DNA of 35,279 nt, from positions 1-35,279 of the forward strand of contig JBFFNE010000022.1 in NCBI GenBank assembly GCA_041563315.1, written 5' to 3'. Source of the stretch: JBFEYJ01 sp041563315. Lineage in GTDB: Bacteria; Pseudomonadota; Gammaproteobacteria; Thiohalomonadales; Thiohalomonadaceae. Both the position numbers and the translations under genes were made by a program. Shown in pieces: positions 6,123-13,588 of the stretch (within the stretch, counting starts at the first letter, position 1; each line of letters begins with the position of its first letter). The notes under the pieces were generated by a model that searched no databases, was not told where the DNA came from, and saw nothing but the letters and a program-made list of their open reading frames with translations.

Positions 6123-7022
6123 TCAACGCCCTAACATGGAGCGCAACGTTGACCTCAGGCGGTTTGCCGCGGGGGTCGCTTGCTGGTAGATCTGCTCGAC
6201 TTTGTTAAACTCAAGCACCCGTACATCCATGATACTCGGGCGGACATAGATATCCGGCGCGTGCCGCGCCAACTTCTCCCGTACGATTGCACTTTGCAGT
6301 ATCTGGAAACTGTTGAATGAGTTCTCGAAAAGGCCCGGACCGTTGTTACTCTTCGGAGTGCGCATGCCCAGTACATCGACAGCGACCACCAAGTCGCACT
6401 CATCCATCAGCAAATCGAAGGGTACCGGGTTAACCAGGCCGCCATCGACCAACACCCTGTCGGCATAATGAACCGGTTCAAATAGTCCCGGAATGGCAAT
6501 ACTTGCCTTCACCGCGGGCAACAAAGGACCGTTTTCAAATACCACCTGTCCACGGCTCCAGAAATCGGCGCACACCACCTTGAGCGGTACCTTGAGTTCA
6601 CTGAAATCACTGCACCCGGTAAGCTCCCCCAGATATTTGATAAAAATTGAGGAATCCGCCAGTCCCCCCTCCCCAACCTTCAACTCAACAAAATCCATCC
6701 AGCGCGAGATCTCCTCGGAAAAGAGCGAATCCAACCAGGTCTCGTCGCCTGACACCGTAAGTTGATCGACAAACGCGCGTATTTCCGCTCCACTCATGCC
6801 GGAAGCATAAAGCGTCCCCATTACCGCACCAATACTACTGCCAGCAATGCGATGTGGAACGAGCCCCAACTCATCGAAGACCTCCAGCATCAGCACATGG
6901 GCCAATCCCTTGGCTCCCCCACCTCCCAGAGCAATTCCAATACGCGGTTCCCCTGCCATCCTGCCGCAGGCAAAAAGTACACTGCTTGCCAGCATCAACT
7001 TGAGAACATCACGTCGCCTCAT
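6123..7022 (-). CDS. patatin-like phospholipase, lipoprotein
   Basis: A 299-residue serine lipid acyl hydrolase of the patatin/RssA type. The oxyanion-hole loop GGGGAKG is at 33-39, the nucleophile elbow GSSIG at 61-65 (Ser63), and the catalytic aspartate sits in VDGGLVNPVP in the last third. The N-terminus MRRRDVLKLMLASSVLFAC has an arginine-rich start like a Tat signal and ends in a lipobox with Cys19, so the enzyme is probably a lipoprotein outside the inner membrane; most bacterial RssA homologues are cytosolic. I chose ATG 7022 for its GAGGAGA ribosome-binding site; a longer frame back to 7118 lacks one. It is divergent from the flavoenzyme gene at 7224. Confidence 0.9.
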   Translation of the reverse strand: MRRRDVLKLMLASSVLFACGRMAGEPRIGIALGGGGAKGLAHVLMLEVFDELGLVPHRIAGSSIGAVMGTLYASGMSGAEIRAFVDQLTVSGDETWLDSLFSEEISRWMDFVELKVGEGGLADSSIFIKYLGELTGCSDFSELKVPLKVVCADFWSRGQVVFENGPLLPAVKASIAIPGLFEPVHYADRVLVDGGLVNPVPFDLLMDECDLVVAVDVLGMRTPKSNNGPGLFENSFNSFQILQSAIVREKLARHAPDIYVRPSIMDVRVLEFNKVEQIYQQATPAANRLRSTLRSMLGR

Positions 7023-7223
7023 CTTGAATTGTCTCTCCTCATCGATGTGAAAATAACAGGTCACCTCAATATGGATGCCCATCCCGTTATAGTGGCTTAC
7101 TGGCAATAACAGGTCCAACTGCTAAAGTTTTTTCATCATACTTATTCGCATGCGTTGGGTGTGAACGCTCCAGCAGCAAACCGACAAGGGTCTCTGCACC
7201 GAAGGTTCCGAGGAGAGATAACC

Positions 7224-7889
7224 ATGGTACAACACGCCACGGTCCTGATGACTGAGTTCATCACCCATGACGTCAAACGATTCGTCCTCTCCCGCCCGGA
7301 AGGATTCGTTTTCCAACCAGGCCAAGGTGTCGAACTGGCAATTGACAAACCGGGGTGGGAAGACAAAAAGCGCCCCTTCACACCCACCTCGCTTGCCGAC
7401 GACAGGGTGCTGGAATTCAGCATCAAGGGTTATCCCGAACACGAGGGAGTGACCGCGCAGCTGCATCAGCTTATGGTCGGGGCCAAGCTGCTGATAACGG
7501 AACCTTTCGGCAGTATTCAGTACAACGGACCCGGGACCTTCATTGCCGCTGGTGCCGGTATCACCCCATTCCTGGCAATCATCCGTCAGTTAGCCCGCGA
7601 GAACCAACTGGTTGGTCACCAGCTGCTTTTTTCCAGCAAAGGACCGGACGATATTATCTGCGAACAGGAGCTGCGCCATTATCTTGGTGATTCAGCCACC
7701 TTCCTTTGCACCCGAGAGAGCGACTGCCGTTGCCGGCAACGTCGTATTGACAAGGACTATCTGGAAAGGCAAATCACCGATGTAAAACAGCATTTCTATG
7801 TCTGCGGCCCCCCCCTTTTTGTCAGGGCGATTACCAGCGCGTTGAGGGAACTCGGCGCCACACCCGAATCACTGATTTTTGAGCGTTGA
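7224..7889 (+). CDS. ferredoxin-NADP reductase-like FAD oxidoreductase
   Basis: A 221-residue flavoprotein of the FNR superfamily. The FAD site is KRPFTPTS (the R-x-(Y/F)-(S/T) motif) near residue 50; the NAD(P) domain has AAGAGITPFLAI near 110 and ends with VCGPPLFV, the C-G-(P/G) motif. No 2Fe-2S domain is present, so it needs a separate electron partner. A CTRESDCRCRQRRID stretch near 165 adds three cysteines that I cannot explain. ATG 7224 follows GAGGAGA. It runs straight into the DUF488 gene (19 bp gap), suggesting one transcript; mscS follows after another 55 bp. A role in flavodoxin or dioxygenase reduction is possible, not shown. Confidence 0.88.
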   Translation: MVQHATVLMTEFITHDVKRFVLSRPEGFVFQPGQGVELAIDKPGWEDKKRPFTPTSLADDRVLEFSIKGYPEHEGVTAQLHQLMVGAKLLITEPFGSIQYNGPGTFIAAGAGITPFLAIIRQLARENQLVGHQLLFSSKGPDDIICEQELRHYLGDSATFLCTRESDCRCRQRRIDKDYLERQITDVKQHFYVCGPPLFVRAITSALRELGATPESLIFER

Positions 7890-7908
7890 AACGCTCCAGA
7901 TTCTACTG

Positions 7909-8265
7909 ATGGCGATAAATATCGAACGGGTCTACGAGTTCCAGAAACATGACAAACCGAAAGACGCCTATGTCGTTCTGGTCGACAAGCTATGGCCCCG
8001 CGGGATCAGAAAAGACAGACTGGAGATGGATGAGTGGGCCAAACAACTTGCCCCTTCAACTGAACTGCGGAAATGGTTTGCGCACGATGAAACAAAATGG
8101 ACGGAATTCATTCGCCGGTATGAGGAAGAGCTCAAACCGCTGAACGATGAACTGCAACGATTAAAGAAATTATCACAACAGAAACACCTCGTACTGCTGT
8201 ATGGCGCAAAAGATACGCAGCACAATCAGGCAGTTGTTCTGAAACAGCTGCTACTCCACCAGTAA
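7909..8265 (+). CDS. DUF488 family protein
   Basis: A 118-residue cytosolic protein of the DUF488/YeaO family. Family marks are IERVYEFQ at the start, VLVDKLWPRGIRK at about 24-36, and LAPSTELRKWFAHDETKW in the centre, ending with LLYGAKDTQHNQA. The biochemical function is not established; the conserved RG, W and H residues suggest a small catalytic or nucleotide-binding site. I chose ATG 7909 because family members begin right at this point; a TTG at 7879 overlaps the upstream stop. There is no clear ribosome-binding site, so coupling to the flavoenzyme gene is likely. Confidence 0.9.
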   Translation: MAINIERVYEFQKHDKPKDAYVVLVDKLWPRGIRKDRLEMDEWAKQLAPSTELRKWFAHDETKWTEFIRRYEEELKPLNDELQRLKKLSQQKHLVLLYGAKDTQHNQAVVLKQLLLHQ

Positions 8266-8320
8266 GGGAATCCCCTCTCCGTCCAGAGGGCTTCGCGGTT
8301 GAGACAATGAGGAGAACGCT

Positions 8321-9253
8321 ATGGATCTGACCCAAAGGCTGGGGCAATACCTGGCGGCGGTAAACTGGGATTCGATTATCAACTCAAGCCTTCGTATTCT
8401 GTTGATAGTCCTACTGCTTTGGAGCGTCATGCACCTTGTCAAAGTTCTGCTCGGACGCCTTGAAGCAAGGTTACTGGGTGGTGCCATTGACGAGCCTCCA
8501 AGCGAAGCACAAAAGCGGGCGGAGACCATCGTGCGCCTACTGCGCCAGGCCGCCATCATCATGCTGGTGTTAACCGGGGCACTGATGGTCCTGCGCGAAC
8601 TCGGTGTGGAGATAGGTCCAATTCTGGCCAGCGCCGGCATTGTCGGCCTGGCTGTCGGATTTGGCGCACAGAATCTGGTCCGCGATGTGATCGCCGGCTT
8701 TTTTTTCATTCTCGAAAACCAGGTGCGGGTTGGCGATGTGGCTATCATCAACGGCACGGGTGGTTTGGTCGAAGCAGTCAACTTCCGCACCTTGATCCTG
8801 CGTGATCTCTCCGGTGTGGTCCATGTCTTCCCCAACGGCGCTATCAACACCCTCTCCAATCTTACCCACCAATGGTCCGGTTATGTATTCGACATCGGTG
8901 TTGCCTATAAGGAAGACGTTGATCACGTCATGGCCGTAATGAAAGAAGTCGGCAAGGAGATGCTCAGCGACGACGACTTCGGGCCATTGCTGATTGAGGA
9001 CATAGAGATCTTTGGTGTCGATGCGTTCGCTGACTCTGCCGTAGTGATCAAAGGGCGCCTCAAAACCAAACCGATCAAGCAATGGGAAGTGGGCAGGGAA
9101 TTTCGCCGGCGGTTGAAAATCGCATTTGATCGCGAAGGGATTGAAATCCCATTTCCACACCGTTCGATCTACTTCGGTGAACACAGTAAACCCTTTCTGG
9201 CGGCACTGTCAGAACAAAATAGCGGGCAAGCGGATACTCCACAGAACGAGTAA
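8321..9253 (+). CDS. MscS-family mechanosensitive channel
   Basis: A 310-residue small-conductance mechanosensitive channel that lets solutes out on hypo-osmotic shock. Residues 18-40 form a membrane helix; another starts near 75 (AAIIMLVLTGALMVL), and the pore helix follows with ILASAGIVGLAVGFGAQNLV and the conserved FFFILENQVRVGDVA entry to the beta domain at about 120-145. VFPNGAI and the C-terminal alpha/beta domain are also present. The short N-terminus fits the simple three-helix class. A GAGGAGAACG ribosome-binding site precedes ATG 8321. It may be cotranscribed with the two genes upstream. Confidence 0.95.
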   Translation: MDLTQRLGQYLAAVNWDSIINSSLRILLIVLLLWSVMHLVKVLLGRLEARLLGGAIDEPPSEAQKRAETIVRLLRQAAIIMLVLTGALMVLRELGVEIGPILASAGIVGLAVGFGAQNLVRDVIAGFFFILENQVRVGDVAIINGTGGLVEAVNFRTLILRDLSGVVHVFPNGAINTLSNLTHQWSGYVFDIGVAYKEDVDHVMAVMKEVGKEMLSDDDFGPLLIEDIEIFGVDAFADSAVVIKGRLKTKPIKQWEVGREFRRRLKIAFDREGIEIPFPHRSIYFGEHSKPFLAALSEQNSGQADTPQNE

Positions 9254-9468
9254 AAAAAGCGTGGAGTGCCAGGGAATCCTGACTTATGTGTCACCATTTA
9301 GCGGAAGTGTAAACCTTTTGTATCACCCTGTTTCTGCTGTAAACATACCCCATCATATTCGTTGTTATACTGTTGCAGGGTCAGAAAAAACAACTACATT
9401 AATGGAACGCCTACTTAGCATATCACTGCATCCATACTTCCCCCCATATCGAAGAAAAGGAGTCCATC

Positions 9469-10101
9469 ATGAAAACACAACTTATGGCCACGACCCTCGC
9501 GACTACGCTCTTTGCCGCGTCTTCGGCATTTGCTGCAGATACCGGTTTCTATCTCGGCGGCGGTATTGGCGGAACCAAGGTGAAAGACGCCCCCAGTGCC
9601 GCGGAGCTTGATGCTGAACTTGCTGCAGGTGGCATCACTGCTTCATCCTCGGTAGACGATACGGATACCGGATGGAAGGTCTTCGGCGGCTACAAGTTCA
9701 ACAGATACCTTGCTGTCGAGGGTAGCTATGCGGATCTGGGCGAGGTTAGCATCACTAGCAATGTCACAAATCCACCTGTCGGCACTATCGATATCGCCTG
9801 GGAAGCCTTATCAATGACCGTTGCAGCCGTCGGTATCCTCCCGCTGAGTTACGGCTTTGAGTTATTTGGTAAGGGCGGGCTCCAATACTGGGATGTCGAT
9901 CTGGGCGCAATGCCATTTGCCGCAATCACAGAGAGTGAGACCGGTACTGATTATTTCTATGGTATTGGTGCGGGCTACAACCTGACCCATAACATTGCAT
10001 TGCGTGCCGAGTGGGAACGATATAACAATGTCGGTGACGAAAACACCACAGGTGAGTCGGATGTGGACATGTGGTCTGCCGGGGTGCAATTTGCGTTCTA
10101 A
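9469..10101 (+). CDS. outer-membrane beta-barrel protein (OmpA/Opa-like)
   Basis: A 210-residue protein with a signal peptide cleaved after FAA (MKTQLMATTLATTLFAASSA...). The mature part begins with GFYLGGGIGGTKV and shows alternating strands such as VFGGYKFNRYLAVEGSYADLG, DYFYGIGAGYNL and IALRAEWERY, and ends in phenylalanine (AGVQFAF), the usual barrel-assembly signal. Length and pattern fit an eight-stranded barrel of the outer-membrane beta-barrel/OmpA N-domain superfamily. There is no OmpA peptidoglycan domain. The ribosome-binding site is AAAGGAG. It stands alone, convergent with the M48 protease gene. Confidence 0.9.
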   Translation: MKTQLMATTLATTLFAASSAFAADTGFYLGGGIGGTKVKDAPSAAELDAELAAGGITASSSVDDTDTGWKVFGGYKFNRYLAVEGSYADLGEVSITSNVTNPPVGTIDIAWEALSMTVAAVGILPLSYGFELFGKGGLQYWDVDLGAMPFAAITESETGTDYFYGIGAGYNLTHNIALRAEWERYNNVGDENTTGESDVDMWSAGVQFAF

Positions 10102-10138
10102 CCGCCCCAAAGATCTTCATACCAGGCCCTGAGTATCA

Positions 10139-10161
10139 CCCGGCTCTCTTTGAGAGCCGGG
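10139..10161. terminator. perfect 10-bp hairpin between convergent genes
   Basis: CCCGGCTCTC, loop TTT, GAGAGCCGGG. It sits 38 bp after the barrel gene's stop and about 55 bp beyond the protease gene's stop on the other strand. No T-run follows, so it is a likely shared terminator or RNA 3'-end stabiliser. Confidence 0.65.
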
Positions 10162-10214
10162 AAGAAATATCCTCTACGCTTACGTTCTGTCTTGCGGGTT
10201 TATGGTGCCTGTTA

Positions 10215-12092
10215 TCAAACAGGACTATCCGGCAGTATCGGTGGAATCGGACAGCCCAGCCGCGCCCCGATGGCACGCAGCAGCTCCGCTTCGGTAACGG
10301 TCACCATATTATCGTCGGTGATCGCAGCGACAGCGGCCTCTATTAGCCTGGCCTTGAAGGAAAACTTAAGGGTATTCAGTCTGGCAAGAGCTTCCTCAAA
10401 CAACCGCATAGCGATCTCTCCGCGCTCTTGCAATTCACCCTTTCCCTCCAGCTGTATCCGTTGCCATGCAGCGTAAAACGCACTCTCGGCCGCATCCGTA
10501 TCACCATGACCGGCATGGGCCAGCAGCGAGAAGAGCACTTCGCTGTCTTTGCGTATGTCAGCCAAACCAGGACGGTGAAACGCCGCATGCCGCTCTTCGC
10601 GCAGACCTAGCGCATGTTCTAACAGGGAAAGCACAGCGAATTCAAACACCGTCACCCGCTTATCTGCTTCGACCAGGGTGCGGCAATTGCGCATCAGCAC
10701 AGCGGCACGATCACCGTCGATTTCACCTACAGCCGGGATCGCCAGCTCGATCAACGGCAGACGAGCAGCGCGATTTTCGAAAGATAGTCCAGAGACATGA
10801 CTGACAGCCAAGGCGACAATCGCCTCGTTCTCATCTTGCAGCAACCCCGGTATCTGGGTTGCCGGTTCCGCCAACGAGCCCGCGAGCAACGCGTAGACGA
10901 CTGCACGAACACGCTGGGGATCATGCACGTCTGTGACAATCTTCGCCGGCAGCGCTGCCAGGAGTTCATGGGCATAGGTCAGATGCCGCTCGTCGCTGTT
11001 ACCCACACTCCGGCGCACCCCGCCAGGGCTGGTCCGGAAAGCCTCACCGGCGCCAATGCCCATTGCCACCCCACTTGCTGGAGTCTGCGACGCCCTTCCG
11101 GCTGTTGACTGCACAGCCGTGAACGCGGGTTCGAGACGCTGGATGCGCAGCTCAAGCGGCGGATGGGTGGCCAACAGGTTGAGGTGTGTCACCACCCCGG
11201 CTTCAAAAAACATGTGGCTGGCCTCTTCGGCATTAGGGTGACCGATACGCTTGTCGGCAAACCCGCCGATCTTTTTCAGTGCACCGACAAGTCCCGTCGG
11301 ATTGCGGGTAAACTGCACTGCGGCAGCATCCGCAAGAAACTCCCTCTGGCGCGACACGGCGGCCTTGATCATACGGCCGAAAAATACCCCCGCATAACCG
11401 GCAACCAGCAGAGCAACGCCGGCCACGGCTATCCCTCCAGCATTTCGCGAGCGGCTCCGCCCTCCACCGCGCAGGAGCATGCGCCCAACCAGCGCCAACA
11501 ACAAAATACCGTGGAGAATACCGATAAGCCGTATATTGAGGCGCATATCACCGTTAAAAATATGGCTGAACTCGTGGGCAACCACCCCCTGCAACTCATC
11601 ACGGCTGAGCTGCTCCAAACAGCCGCGGGTAACGGCAATGACCGCAGAGTGCAGATCGGCGCCGGCAGCAAAGGCGTTGATTGAGCTCTCCTCATCAAGA
11701 ACGTAAACCATTGGCACCGGCACTCCGGAGGCGATGGCCATTTCATCGACCACATTCAGCAGACGCCGCTCAAGGGCATCACCGGTGCTGCGACTGACCC
11801 GCCTCCCGCCGAGCGATCCCGCCACCGCTGCCCCACCACCGCGTGTCAGTGACAAGGTCTTGAACAGGCTGCCGAGCAGGACCACAGCAGAGGTGATGCC
11901 GGCAATAATGAAAAAAAGTGTTGGCTGCCACCAACGAAGGGGCTCGGCCAGCGAGGTCGTGTTGGAATAGGAGGAAAAGCCGACTATCGCCAGGTAGAGC
12001 AGCAGAATGATCGACACCACCGCCAGCAAAAACAGCAGCACCAGCCACTTGGTGTTTCTGCGTGCCTCATCCTGCGCCGAAAAGAAGTCCAT
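10215..12092 (-). CDS. M48-family membrane zinc metalloprotease with long C-terminal extension
   Basis: A 625-residue protein. Two membrane helices (about 14-38 and 58-78) precede an HtpX/Ste24-type protease domain: the zinc motif HEFSH at 173-177 and the third ligand Glu251 in REFLADAAA. Two more hydrophobic segments lie between these (about 188-206 and 220-240). HtpX homologues end near residue 300; here a further 300 residues follow, helical, with repeated LLAALP/ALLAGSL-type segments and no motif I know. It would cleave misfolded membrane proteins. It lies 139 bp downstream of lemA on the same strand, a pairing found in many bacteria. The gene symbol htpX would overstate the match. Confidence 0.9.
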   Translation of the reverse strand: MDFFSAQDEARRNTKWLVLLFLLAVVSIILLLYLAIVGFSSYSNTTSLAEPLRWWQPTLFFIIAGITSAVVLLGSLFKTLSLTRGGGAAVAGSLGGRRVSRSTGDALERRLLNVVDEMAIASGVPVPMVYVLDEESSINAFAAGADLHSAVIAVTRGCLEQLSRDELQGVVAHEFSHIFNGDMRLNIRLIGILHGILLLALVGRMLLRGGGRSRSRNAGGIAVAGVALLVAGYAGVFFGRMIKAAVSRQREFLADAAAVQFTRNPTGLVGALKKIGGFADKRIGHPNAEEASHMFFEAGVVTHLNLLATHPPLELRIQRLEPAFTAVQSTAGRASQTPASGVAMGIGAGEAFRTSPGGVRRSVGNSDERHLTYAHELLAALPAKIVTDVHDPQRVRAVVYALLAGSLAEPATQIPGLLQDENEAIVALAVSHVSGLSFENRAARLPLIELAIPAVGEIDGDRAAVLMRNCRTLVEADKRVTVFEFAVLSLLEHALGLREERHAAFHRPGLADIRKDSEVLFSLLAHAGHGDTDAAESAFYAAWQRIQLEGKGELQERGEIAMRLFEEALARLNTLKFSFKARLIEAAVAAITDDNMVTVTEAELLRAIGARLGCPIPPILPDSPV

Positions 12093-12231
12093 TGCTCAGA
12101 ACCTTAATCAAGATCTTGTTACCAAGAAAAAATCCGGAAAAGAACCTATTTCCCGTCTTTTCCATGGATCTCTTGTCGTGTATTCACTGGGAAATCTTAG
12201 GAATTTAAGCCCCGCGAACTCCCCGGCGGAA

Positions 12232-12825
12232 TTAAAAGGAAACCTTGACCGCCTTGCGGGCTTCCTGCTCCTCCAGTTCCAGCAGCTCGGCCTGCTTGAA
12301 ACCAAACTTGCCGGCGACCAGGTTGCCAGGAAAGGATTCACACTTGGTGTTGTAGGTCATCACCGCATCGTTGTATGCCTGACGGGCAAAGGCGATACGG
12401 TTCTCGGTACTGCTCAGTTCCTCAGTCAACTGCATCATGTTCTGGTTGGCCTTAAGATCGGGATAGGCTTCGGCCAGAGCAAAAAAACGCCCCATGGCGG
12501 CCCCCAGAAGGCTTTCTGCACCGCCAAGTTCGCGTATCGCTGCAGCATCTGTTGGATCCTGTTCTGCACGACTGGCTGCCGCCTGAGCCTGTTTACGAGC
12601 ATTAATTACTGCCTCCAGGGTCTCGCGCTCGTGCTTGATATAAGCCTTGGCGGTCTCGACCAGATTGGGGATGAGGTCGTACCGGCGCTGCAGTTGAACA
12701 TCGATTTGGGAGAAGGCGTTCTTTACACGGTTACGCAGCGCCACCAGGCCGTTGTAAATCGCGATAACATAAATAACGAGAACGGCGATAAGGCCAAGAA
12801 TAATCCAACTGGCTGACATGCTCAT
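12232..12825 (-). CDS. lemA: LemA family protein
   Basis: A 197-residue protein with one N-terminal membrane helix (ASWIILGLIAVLVIYVIAIY) and a long alpha-helical domain. The LemA hallmark is VKNAFSQIDVQLQRRYDLIP and NLVETAKAY at about 35-65, followed by the ENRIAFARQAYNDAV segment near 140. The fold is a helical bundle facing the periplasm or cytosol; its molecular role is not settled. It is the first gene of a lemA-M48 protease pair, which suggests it serves as partner or substrate adaptor of that protease. The LemA proposed as a two-component kinase in Pseudomonas is unrelated. Confidence 0.93.
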   Translation of the reverse strand: MSMSASWIILGLIAVLVIYVIAIYNGLVALRNRVKNAFSQIDVQLQRRYDLIPNLVETAKAYIKHERETLEAVINARKQAQAAASRAEQDPTDAAAIRELGGAESLLGAAMGRFFALAEAYPDLKANQNMMQLTEELSSTENRIAFARQAYNDAVMTYNTKCESFPGNLVAGKFGFKQAELLELEEQEARKAVKVSF

Positions 12826-13010
12826 GATCCCTTGGTGTCATATTTACCGGTACTTTAACCAAACTTTCCGTAGGGGGAAATGCCTATCGCCCCATTAACC
12901 GGGTGTGGGTCAGGCAGTCAAAGTGCTGTGACAGCTGGCGGCAGTTCTGCGTTTCGTGTCTACCATGCAACGATAAGGCGGGGCAGCACGACGGCCACCC
13001 CTGAGGGGGC

Positions 13011-13343
13011 TTACTGGGCCGCGGGTTCCCTGATTTGATCCTGGTCCTTATCCTGGTCCTTATCCTGGTCCTTATCCTGGTCCTTATCCTGGTCCTTATC
13101 CTGGTCCTTATCCTGGTCCTGGTCCTGGTCCTTATCTTGACTCTGATCCTGCTCCTTCAGGCGATCGCGGTCCCTGTCCTGATCAGGCACATGCTCCCTT
13201 GTACGCATCCGCTCCTGGTCCATTTGCTGACTTTTGTATTCCGCTCCGCCACCGCTCCCCAAGCCGCCGGCTGCCAGCAACGGGCCGGTGAAAAGCAGTG
13301 ATAGCACGAAAGAAACGAGCACAAGCTGAAATTGTTTCATCAT
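13011..13343 (-). CDS. exported Asp/Gln/Lys repeat protein (DKDQ repeats)
   Basis: A 110-residue protein with a signal peptide (MMKQFQLVLVSFVLSLLFTG, cleavage near LLAA at 22-25), a Gly-rich linker, and a mature part dominated by charged residues. Residues 70-103 are seven DKDQ tetrads plus a few DQ pairs, coded by a tandem 12-bp repeat. The chain should be disordered, acidic and extracytoplasmic; cation binding or hydration is a guess. The TAGGAGG ribosome-binding site before ATG 13343 and the clean signal peptide show that it is a real gene. The plus-strand frame here encodes only Leu/Val/Ile repeats and is an artefact. Confidence 0.75.
   Translation of the reverse strand: MMKQFQLVLVSFVLSLLFTGPLLAAGGLGSGGGAEYKSQQMDQERMRTREHVPDQDRDRDRLKEQDQSQDKDQDQDQDKDQDKDQDKDQDKDQDKDQDKDQDQIREPAAQ
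13035..13136 (-). repeat. 12-bp tandem repeat coding for DKDQ
   Basis: The plus-strand unit is CTGGTCCTTATC, repeated almost without change, with two shorter CTGGTC units inserted. Unit length is a multiple of three, so copy-number change by slippage keeps the frame and alters only the length of the acidic domain. Confidence 0.9.
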
Positions 13344-13420
13344 CGCCTCCTATTTTGAAATAGAGACGGCAAAGCCTGCCGTAAGCCTGACAAGTGTAGT
13401 CAAGACAGGACAAAATGCCG

Positions 13421-13588
13421 TTAGGGGGCTGGTCGCAATAATGTTGTCAACACCGAGGGCGTGCCTGGGCCATCAATGCAAGGCGCGTTTCGCAGGTAAT
13501 GGCAGAGTCCTTGCCAAGAAACGCAACATAGCAGTGATGGCCCAGGTGCGGCCGAATGGAAATATTATTTCGACCAGTCCCCCCTTAG
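13421..13588. mobile_element. MITE-like element at the recQ stop codon
   Basis: A 160-bp insertion framed by a direct TTAG repeat (13421-13424 and 13585-13588). Its ends are imperfect terminal inverted repeats: CTGGTCGCAATAATGTT from 13429 on the plus strand, and CTGGTCGAAATAATATT from 13577 on the minus strand, each preceded by a G-run. Inside is a long hairpin: CCTGGGCCATCA (13464-13475) with TGATGGCCCAGG (13535-13546), then TGC/GCA, GCGTTTC (13485-13491) with GAAACGC (13518-13524), and TGGCA (13500-13504) with TGCCA (13512-13516). No transposase frame fits. A four-base YTAR-type target duplication is known for some IS5-family elements, so an IS5-type parent is possible. It may also serve as recQ terminator. 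Confidence 0.65.

Noticed and set aside
12007..12816. Plus-strand frame of 269 codons spanning lemA
   Set aside because: Opposite strand encodes LemA and the start of the M48 protease with clear signatures; this frame has none.
13035..13301. Plus-strand frame coding for a Leu/Val/Ile repeat, which could look like a transmembrane peptide
   Set aside because: It is the reverse complement of the DKDQ repeat, and the minus-strand frame has the signal peptide and the ribosome-binding site.
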